A DNA stretch of 64,000 nucleotides from Streptomyces beigongshangae (GTDB taxonomy: Bacteria > Actinomycetota > Actinomycetes > Streptomycetales > Streptomycetaceae). The stretch lies in the NCBI RefSeq assembly GCF_019710745.1, contig NZ_JAHKJW010000024.1, positions 35,566 through 99,565 of the forward strand, given 5' to 3'. Shown piece by piece: positions 58,628 to 64,000 of the stretch; the first letter of the stretch is position 1, and every line of letters begins with the position of its first letter. Made by a program: the position numbers and the translations under genes. Below the pieces are notes generated by a model, which searched no databases, was not told where the DNA came from, and saw only the letters and a list, made by a program, of their open reading frames with translations.

Positions 58628-59155
58628 TTACGGGGTACTGCCCATGTCCGCGGTGAAGGCGACGGGGTCGCTGTCGAAGCCTCGGACCACCTCATGAAAA
58701 TCCCACGCCGCGGCAGTGCCCCGGGTGAACTGCGCGACCGTCGTGGCTGTGAAGGCGGAGACCCGCGCGAAATCGTCCTTGAGGAGTTCCTCGTACCCCT
58801 CGACAACCTGCACTCCGGCACCGGTCAGATCGCCGAACGTCTTGCGGCCGCCGTCCTGGTGGATGACCACGCCCACGACCACCCGTGCGAAGGAGGAGGC
58901 GAGCCGATCGAGCTCCAGGGTCATCACTTCCACGTAGCCGAAGCCCTGACCGGTCCGGCTGTGCCGGCTCATGTTGATGGTGCCGTCCGGTGAGCGGCTG
59001 TCGAAGTGGACGACGTACACGGGTTTGCCGTACGGGGCGTCCGCCGAGTAGGTCGCGGCGATGATGTCGAGGTGGTGCGGTGGCTGATTCCAGGCACTGG
59101 GATCCCACTTGAGCCGCACTTCGACCTTTTTCACGCCCTGCTTGCCACTGTTCAC
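58628..59155 (-). CDS. TerD-family stress protein
   Basis: A 175-residue TerD-domain protein of the tellurite-resistance/stress group that binds Ca2+. The beta-sandwich strands match VEVRLKWDPSA, YVVHFDSRSPDGTINMSRHSRTGQGFGYVEVMTLEL, VVVGVVIHQDGGRKTFGDL and VSAFTATTVAQFTRG. The usual acidic calcium residues are reduced (DSRSPDG retained, D-rich D-E-x-x-x-D block replaced by GFGYVE), so binding may differ. GTG 59155 is chosen without a strong site; a GTG 21 bp downstream is possible. It stands alone, and other ter genes are absent. Confidence 0.85.
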   Translation of the reverse strand: MNSGKQGVKKVEVRLKWDPSAWNQPPHHLDIIAATYSADAPYGKPVYVVHFDSRSPDGTINMSRHSRTGQGFGYVEVMTLELDRLASSFARVVVGVVIHQDGGRKTFGDLTGAGVQVVEGYEELLKDDFARVSAFTATTVAQFTRGTAAAWDFHEVVRGFDSDPVAFTADMGSTP

Positions 59156-59612
59156 CGGACGACTGCCTCTCGCGTCTCACATTGCCGCGGCCTGGTTCCC
59201 CCATGGTCAAGTATGACTCCACGAACCTCCGTTGAAGCCTCGCGCTACAGCTCGTGTGCGGACCCGGAGGAGCCGTGTGCCGCACCCGGTCCCCAGTGCG
59301 GCGCAGCCCCCCGTTCCATCGTCGAAGCCCCGGGTACGGTCGGCGGCCGATCGACGATGCCCGCGTCGCGCACGGAGAACCGACTGCGGTGTCCGGCACT
59401 GGCACGGTCGCCGAGCCGCCCGGTGTGGAGGGCACCTACAGCGAGGTGACACGCGCGATGGAGGAGCGGATAGTTGGGTATCTCCAGAGCGTGTGGGAGA
59501 AGGAGGTGGTGGGGGCCGGGTTGTGGACGCCGACTTTTACCATGCCCCTCCCAGACGGCCCCGCGAATCCGGCTCCGCCGCTGTTCAGCGGCCTTCCTAT
59601 CCTGGAGTACGA
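59156..59612. other. Region before kinase-NUDIX gene
   Basis: About 457 bp. A plus-strand frame ending in a TGA at 59614-59616 overlaps the next start as GTGA; its last ~65 codons (EEVVGAGLWTPTF-type, and PLFSGLPILEYE) have moderate codon bias. I cannot decide whether it is a small coupled gene or chance. The right boundary of the accessory island lies here. Confidence 0.35.
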
Positions 59613-60656
59613 GTGATCGTCGTCTGGATCAACGGTGCGTCCGGTGCGGGGAAGACCACCACCGCACGGGAACTGATCGACCTGATCCCGAACAGCACAC
59701 TCTTCGACCCCGAGATCATCGGTACCGAACTGACGCACCTGCTGCCCGCCAAGCGCCTCGCCGAGGTCGGCGACTTCCAGGACCTGCCGATCTGGCGGCG
59801 GCTGGTGGTCGACACCGCCGCCGCGATGCTCTCCGAACTCGGGGGCGTGCTCGTGGTTCCCATGACGCTGCTCCGCCAGGACTACCGCGACGAGATCTTC
59901 GGCGGGCTCGCGTCCCGCAGGATAGCGGTACGCCATGTGCTGCTCGCTCCGGCGGAAACGATCCTGCGCGACCGGATAGCCGTCCGGGAGGTCCCGCCCG
60001 ACCTCCCGGACGGGGAGATGCGGGTGCGCCAGTGGTCGTACGACCAGATCGAGCCCTACCGCGCCGCCCTCGCCGGCTGGCTCACCGCGGACGCCCACCC
60101 CGTCGACAACGGCGCACTGACCCCGTACGAGACCGCCGTACGCGTCGCCGAGGCCGTGAGCAGCGGATCCGTGCCGGTCTGCGACATCGTGCAGACCCCC
60201 GAGCCCACCTCGGAGACCGTCGCGGCGGGGGTGCTCCTCTTCGACGAGCGGGACAGGGTGCTGCTCGTCGACCCGACCTACAAGGCCGGCTGGGAGTTCC
60301 CCGGCGGCGTCGTCGAGTCGGGCGAGGCGCCGGCGCTCGCGGGCATGCGCGAGGTGGCCGAGGAGACCGGCATCCGGCTCACCGGCACACTCCGCCTGCT
60401 GGTCGTCGACTGGGAACCGCCGGTCCCCCCGGGTTACGGCGGCCTGCGCCTCCTCTTCGACGGCGGCCGGCTCGACGGCGGCGCGGCCCGCCGCATGCTC
60501 CTCCCGGGCCCCGAACTGCGCGACTGGCGCTTCGCCACCGAGGAGGAGGCCGCCGCACTCCTGCCGCCGGTCCGCTACGAACGCCTGCGCTGGGCCCTGC
60601 GCGCACGGGAACGGGGCGCCGCGCTGTACCTGGAGGCCGGGGTGCCGAAGGGATAG
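59613..60656 (+). CDS. P-loop kinase-NUDIX hydrolase fusion
   Basis: A 347-residue two-domain protein. Residues 1-180 are an AAA/kinase-type P-loop NTPase: VWINGASGAGKTTTARELID (Walker A GASGAGKTT near 9-17), LVVPMTLLRQDYRDEIF and a LID-like arginine segment (ILRDRIAVRE). Residues ~195-330 are a NUDIX domain whose box is intact: GGVVESGE, then REVAEETGI, with AGVLLFDERDRVLLVDPTYKAGWEFPGG leading in. It may phosphorylate one substrate and hydrolyse a nucleoside-diphosphate compound, perhaps in the same salvage step. GTG 59613 has GGAG seven bases upstream. Confidence 0.88.
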   Translation: MIVVWINGASGAGKTTTARELIDLIPNSTLFDPEIIGTELTHLLPAKRLAEVGDFQDLPIWRRLVVDTAAAMLSELGGVLVVPMTLLRQDYRDEIFGGLASRRIAVRHVLLAPAETILRDRIAVREVPPDLPDGEMRVRQWSYDQIEPYRAALAGWLTADAHPVDNGALTPYETAVRVAEAVSSGSVPVCDIVQTPEPTSETVAAGVLLFDERDRVLLVDPTYKAGWEFPGGVVESGEAPALAGMREVAEETGIRLTGTLRLLVVDWEPPVPPGYGGLRLLFDGGRLDGGAARRMLLPGPELRDWRFATEEEAAALLPPVRYERLRWALRARERGAALYLEAGVPKG

Positions 60657-60672
60657 CGGCACCCCGGCCTCC
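60632..60672 (+). terminator. Hairpin that overlaps the gene end, stop codon in its loop
   Basis: A 16-bp perfect stem (GGAGGCCGGGGTGCCG at 60632-60647 and CGGCACCCCGGCCTCC at 60657-60672) encloses a 9-nt loop AAGGGATAG holding the last two codons and TAG of the NUDIX gene. It can also act for the convergent dipeptidase gene. Confidence 0.85.
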
Positions 60673-60706
60673 AGGCGGATGAGGAGGCCGTCCGGGGCGG
60701 GACCGC

Positions 60707-62062
60707 TCAGTTCGCCGCGTAGTTCCGCAGGAACAGCGCCTCGGCCACGGCGAGCCGCTCCAGCTCGTCCGGCGACACGCTCTCGTTCACCGCGTGGATC
60801 TGCGCCTCCGGCTCGCTCAGCCCGATCAGCAGGATCTCCGCCCGCGGATACAGCGACCCGAGGGTGCTGCACAGCGGAATGGAGCCGCCCTGGCCCGCGT
60901 ACTGCATCTCGGCGCCGTCGTACGCGGCACTCATCGCCTGAGCCATCGCCGCGTACGCGGGACTCGTGGTGTCGGCGCGGAACGCCTGTCCCTGGCCGGT
61001 CTGCTCGGTGCTCACCCGTGCCCCCCACGGGGTGTGCGCCTCCAGGTGGGCCCGGAGCAGCTTGGTCGCCCCGGCGGCGTCCACGCCCGCCGGCACGCGC
61101 AGGCTGACCAGCGCGCGGGCGCTCGCCTGGACGGAGGGCGTGGCGCCGACCACCGGCGGGCAGTCGATGCCGAGCACGGTCACGGCGGGCCGCGCCCAGA
61201 TGCGGTCGGCGACCGTGCCCGAGCCGATCAGCCCGACACCGTCGAGCACCTTGGCGTCCTTGCGGAACTGCGCCTCGTCGTACTGCAGGCCGTCCCACCG
61301 CGAGGTGCCCGTCAGCCCGTCGACGGTCGTCGACCCGTCCTCGGCGCGCAGCGAGTCGAGGACGCGGATCAGCGCGCCCAGCGCGTCGGGCGCCGCGCCG
61401 CCGAACTGCCCGGAGTGCAGATTGCCTTCGAGGGTGTCGACCTGGACGCGGACGAGCGTCATGCCGCGCAGCGCGGTGGTGACCGTCGGCACACCGGCCC
61501 GGAAGTTCCCGGCGTCGCCGATGACGATCGCGTCGGCGTCGAGCAGCTCCGGGTGCTGCTCGGCGTACCGCTCCAGGCCGCCCGTGCCCTGCTCCTCCGA
61601 CCCTTCCGCGATCACCTTGACGGCGACCGGGACGCCGCCGTTCGCCTTGAGGGCGCGCAGGGCCAGCAGGTGCATGACCAGACCGCCCTTGCAGTCGGCG
61701 GCACCGCGCCCGTACCAGCGGCCGTTCCGCTCGGTCAGCTCGAACGGCGGCGTCTCCCAGCCCGCCTCGTCGAGGGGCGGCTGCACGTCGTAGTGCGCGT
61801 ACAGCAGGACGGTCCTCGCGCCCTCGGGGCCGGGCAGGAAGCCGTAGACCGACTGCGTGCCGTCGGGGGTGTCGAGCAGGGCGACGTCCTGGAAGCCCTC
61901 GGCGCGCAGCGCGCCGGCCACCCAGTTCGCGGCCCCCTCGCTCTCGCTCCGCGGGAACTGGCCGAAGTCCGCCACCGACTTGAAGGCCACCAGCTCGGTG
62001 AGCTCCGCCTTCGCCCTGGGCATCAGGGATGCGACGGTCTCGGCGACCGGATTCGACGGCAT
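60707..62062 (-). CDS. M20/M25/M40-family dipeptidase
   Basis: A 451-residue zinc peptidase. Metal ligands are visible in LLYAHYDVQPP (His), GRGAADCKGG (bridging Asp), AEGSEEQGTGGL (the EE pair), and HSGQFGGAAPDALG is the dimer loop. PYRAGQGGS-like substrate loop appears as YAGQGGSIPLC. It hydrolyses dipeptides such as carnosine-like or unspecified X-His/X-Ala, in the cytosol. ATG 62062 follows CGAGGAGCG. It is divergent from the geranylgeranyl reductase, 171 bp apart. Confidence 0.93.
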   Translation of the reverse strand: MPSNPVAETVASLMPRAKAELTELVAFKSVADFGQFPRSESEGAANWVAGALRAEGFQDVALLDTPDGTQSVYGFLPGPEGARTVLLYAHYDVQPPLDEAGWETPPFELTERNGRWYGRGAADCKGGLVMHLLALRALKANGGVPVAVKVIAEGSEEQGTGGLERYAEQHPELLDADAIVIGDAGNFRAGVPTVTTALRGMTLVRVQVDTLEGNLHSGQFGGAAPDALGALIRVLDSLRAEDGSTTVDGLTGTSRWDGLQYDEAQFRKDAKVLDGVGLIGSGTVADRIWARPAVTVLGIDCPPVVGATPSVQASARALVSLRVPAGVDAAGATKLLRAHLEAHTPWGARVSTEQTGQGQAFRADTTSPAYAAMAQAMSAAYDGAEMQYAGQGGSIPLCSTLGSLYPRAEILLIGLSEPEAQIHAVNESVSPDELERLAVAEALFLRNYAAN

Positions 62063-62233
62063 GGGCACGCTCCTCGTGGGTGCGACGTTGTACGGAAGGG
62101 CACGGGTGCGGCGCGCCTGTGGGTGTGCGCGCTGCATACGCTGCCGATCCTCCCACAGCGGTCTTCGCCGGACGCCGCCGTAGGATGCGTGGAGCAGGTG
62201 CGGCAGGCGGCTGGATCGGAGCAGCAGACCATC

Positions 62234-63436
62234 GTGAGCAGCGAGAACTCTACGGACGACGCACAGCAGGTATGGGACGTCGTCGTGGTGGGCGCGGGAC
62301 CCGCGGGCGCCTCGGCCGCCTATGCGGCAGCGGTCGCGGGGCGCCGCGTCCTGTTGCTGGAGAAAGCGGAACTGCCCCGTTACAAAACGTGCGGCGGCGG
62401 CATCATCGGACCGACCCGCGACGCGCTGCCTCCCGGTTTCGAGCTGCCTTTCCGGGATCGGGTGCACGCGGTGACGTTCTCGCTGGACGGCAGGTTCACC
62501 CGGACCCGCCGGTCCCGGCAGATGCTCTTCGGGCTGATCAACCGGCCCGAGTTCGACCAGCAGCTCGTCGAGCACGCCCAGAAGGCCGGCGCCGAGCTGC
62601 GTACGGGGGTCACGGTCTCGCGTGTCGAGCAGCACGGCTCGGCCGTTCCCGACCGGCGCTCGGTCGCCGTCGTCCTCCAGGACGGCGAGACCCTGCTGGC
62701 CCGGGCGGTCGTCGGCGCGGACGGCAGCGCCAGCCGGATAGGAGCACACGTCGGGGTGAAGCTCGACCAGGTCGACCTCGGCCTGGAGGCGGAGATCCCG
62801 GTGCCGGAGACGGTCGCGGAGGACTGGAAGGGACGGGTCCTCATCGACTGGGGCCCTCTTCCAGGCAGTTACGGGTGGGTGTTCCCCAAGGGCGACACGC
62901 TCACCGTGGGGGTCATCTCGGCGCGGGGCGAAGGCGCCGCCACCAAGCGGTACCTGGAGGACTTCATCGCCCGGCTCGGCCTCGCCGGCTTCGAGCCCAG
63001 CGTCTCGTCCGGGCACCTGACGCGCTGCCGCGCCGACGACTCGCCGCTGTCGCGGGGACGGGTGCTGGTGTGCGGGGACGCGGCCGGGCTCCTGGAGCCG
63101 TGGACCCGCGAGGGCATCTCCTTCGCGCTGCGCTCCGGGCGGCTGGCCGGGGAGTGGGCGGTACGGATCGCGGAGGCCCACGACGCCGTGGACACGCGGC
63201 GGCAGGCGCTGAACTACGCCTTCGCGATCAAGGCGGGACTGGGTGTCGAGATGAGCATCGGCAAGCGCATGCTCGCGATCTTCGCGCGCCGGCCCGGTGC
63301 GTTCCACGCCGCGCTCACCGGCTTCCGTCCGGCCTGGAAGGCGTTCGCGGGCATCACCCGCGGGTCCACCTCCCTGGGGGAGCTGGTGCGTTCGCACCCG
63401 ATGGCGGAGCGGGTACTGACCAGACTCGACCGCTGA
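62234..63436 (+). CDS. Geranylgeranyl reductase family protein
   Basis: A 400-residue FAD-dependent oxidoreductase. The GxGxxG FAD loop is WDVVVVGAGPAGASAAYAAAVAG (residues ~15-37), PRYKTCGGGIIGPT is the characteristic PxxxxCGG motif, DGSASRIGAHVGV the middle motif, and LVCGDAAGLLEPWTREGISFALRSG the C-terminal FAD motif. Members saturate double bonds in isoprenoid chains of menaquinone or lipids. GTG 62234 is chosen by similarity of the N-terminus (VSSENSTDDAQQVW) to remembered homologues; the ribosome site (GGAG) is 15 bases away, and GTG 62189 is possible. Confidence 0.92.
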   Translation: MSSENSTDDAQQVWDVVVVGAGPAGASAAYAAAVAGRRVLLLEKAELPRYKTCGGGIIGPTRDALPPGFELPFRDRVHAVTFSLDGRFTRTRRSRQMLFGLINRPEFDQQLVEHAQKAGAELRTGVTVSRVEQHGSAVPDRRSVAVVLQDGETLLARAVVGADGSASRIGAHVGVKLDQVDLGLEAEIPVPETVAEDWKGRVLIDWGPLPGSYGWVFPKGDTLTVGVISARGEGAATKRYLEDFIARLGLAGFEPSVSSGHLTRCRADDSPLSRGRVLVCGDAAGLLEPWTREGISFALRSGRLAGEWAVRIAEAHDAVDTRRQALNYAFAIKAGLGVEMSIGKRMLAIFARRPGAFHAALTGFRPAWKAFAGITRGSTSLGELVRSHPMAERVLTRLDR

Positions 63437-63536
63437 CGGCTTCGCCGAAGCGGTGCTGCGCTCGCGCTGCGCGGCGCCTGACGAGGAGCCGGGTGAAGCC
63501 GGGCGCCCGCGACCGGGCCCACCGGGTCGTGCCGGC

Positions 63537-63821
63537 CTACGAGTCGGCGCCGGTGCGCCCGGGGTGGCTGGGCTGACCGCCCTCCCGGAACCGGACCAGC
63601 ACCGAGACCACCCGCAGGAGGAAGAGGACGGGCGCGAGGGCCGTCCCGGAGGCGAGCAGGACCTTCTCCACCGCGCCCGGCAGGTCGAAGAGCAGCGCGG
63701 GACCGGCGAGGACCCCGAACACCACGGCTGCGGCGAACACGGCGCTGGCCAGCGCGTATCCGATCTCCACGGTGATCGCGTCGCGCTCGGACTGGGTGCG
63801 GCGCTCTCCGGTGTGTCCCAT
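63537..63821 (-). CDS. Small membrane protein (DUF6332-like)
   Basis: A 94-residue protein with two predicted transmembrane helices (IGYALASAVFAAAVVFGVLAGPALLF and VEKVLLASGTALAPVLFLLRVV) and an N-terminal QSERDAITVE stretch. I recall this as streptomycete DUF6332, with unknown function. No Shine-Dalgarno-like sequence precedes ATG 63821, so leaderless translation is likely. It is divergent from the MarR gene, 60 bp apart. Confidence 0.65.
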   Translation of the reverse strand: MGHTGERRTQSERDAITVEIGYALASAVFAAAVVFGVLAGPALLFDLPGAVEKVLLASGTALAPVLFLLRVVSVLVRFREGGQPSHPGRTGADS

Positions 63822-63881
63822 GAGGAGAGTGTCGCCCCCGCGCGCCCGGCGGGGCAAGGCGGTCCGCGCTAGGGTGCGGCC

Positions 63882-64000
63882 ATGGCGGTTCAGGAAAAGG
63901 CCGAGCGGGAACTCGTGGACCGGTGGCGCGACCTCCTCGCGGTGCACGCGCGCACCCTGTGCGAACTCGACCGGGCTCTGCAGCGACACGGCCTGGGGGC
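63882..64000 (+). CDS. MarR-family regulator, 3' end outside the window
   Basis: Only the first 39 codons are present: QEKAERELVDRWRDLLAVHARTLCELDRALQRHGLG. The two N-terminal helices that start MarR proteins before the winged helix are recognisable, but no DNA-binding part is in the window. Function and length cannot be judged. Confidence 0.6.
   Translation, partial: MAVQEKAERELVDRWRDLLAVHARTLCELDRALQRHGLG

Noticed and set aside
59436..62156. 906-residue minus-strand frame opposite the NUDIX and dipeptidase genes
   Set aside because: Composition is Arg/Ala/Gly rich, and it is antisense to or out of frame with recognised enzymes; only the M20 frame is real.
1..64000. Secondary-metabolite cluster, tRNA, rRNA or integrase gene
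   Set aside because: No PKS, NRPS or terpene-cyclase motifs, no cloverleaf-like sequence and no recombinase motif were found on reading; the single isoprenoid gene (geranylgeranyl reductase) is not in a cluster.

Overview
The window looks like a Streptomyces chromosome segment, or one from a very close relative. GC content is very high, with G or C at almost every third codon position. GTG starts are frequent. Several families are typical of streptomycetes: an LPFR-type small peptide, a spore-associated secreted protein, DUF6214-, DUF6421-, DUF6479- and DUF6332-like proteins, and many TetR/MarR/ArsR/LacI/Lrp regulators. No rRNA, tRNA, CRISPR array, replication origin or large biosynthetic cluster was seen. 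All assignments come from reading sequence and recalled family motifs; no database was searched.

Layout, left part (0-24 kb): many one- or two-gene units, often a regulator beside its likely target. Examples are SDR plus TetR behind twin palindromes, Lrp divergent from a FUSC membrane protein, an OYE-type flavoenzyme divergent from an ArsR-like repressor, and a DUF305 lipoprotein divergent from an LVIVD-repeat secreted protein. Housekeeping or repair genes include uracil-DNA glycosylase, an N-acetylglucosamine-kinase-like protein, a CbiX-like chelatase and an FprA-like ferredoxin reductase. An SGNH esterase, a PAP2 phosphatase, an M56 peptidase and a DUF5134 membrane protein follow on the minus strand.

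Middle part (24.7-48.9 kb): a catabolic operon (class II aldolase and DapA-like lyase) with its own promoter and operator is followed by an XRE-cupin regulator, a MarR/carboxymuconolactone-decarboxylase pair with three evenly spaced operators, and a 3-hydroxyisobutyrate-dehydrogenase-like enzyme behind a frameshifted small gene. Next come Ppx/GppA, isochorismatase, F420-type LLM oxidoreductase, VOC, GNAT and GDPD genes, and the tight DUF6421-SDR-threonine aldolase operon. Then follow an acyltransferase, thioredoxin, flavin reductase, the electron-transfer flavoprotein pair etfBA, an exo-endonuclease/phosphatase, a DUF6986-like aldolase, and a divergent LacI/ROK sugar-kinase pair sharing one palindrome.

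Right part (49.3-59.6 kb): an accessory island rich in remnants. It starts at a truncated copy of the beginning of the P-loop/NUDIX gene that lies intact at its far end. Between them lie a PaaX-type regulator, a secreted alpha/beta hydrolase, a rhamnogalacturonan lyase (PL11), a broken pectate-lyase-like gene, an endo-1,4-galactanase (GH53) with a discoidin-like domain, a broken transposase joined to a truncated nhaA, and a TerD protein. Two near-identical LacI-type palindromes (TGGGAACGTTCCCA and a one-mismatch copy) suggest plant-polysaccharide control by a regulator outside the window. Core genes resume after 59.6 kb: the kinase-NUDIX fusion, an M20 dipeptidase, geranylgeranyl reductase, a small membrane protein and a MarR gene cut by the window edge. 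Short tandem repeats of 6-8 bp recur, two of them just upstream of start codons.
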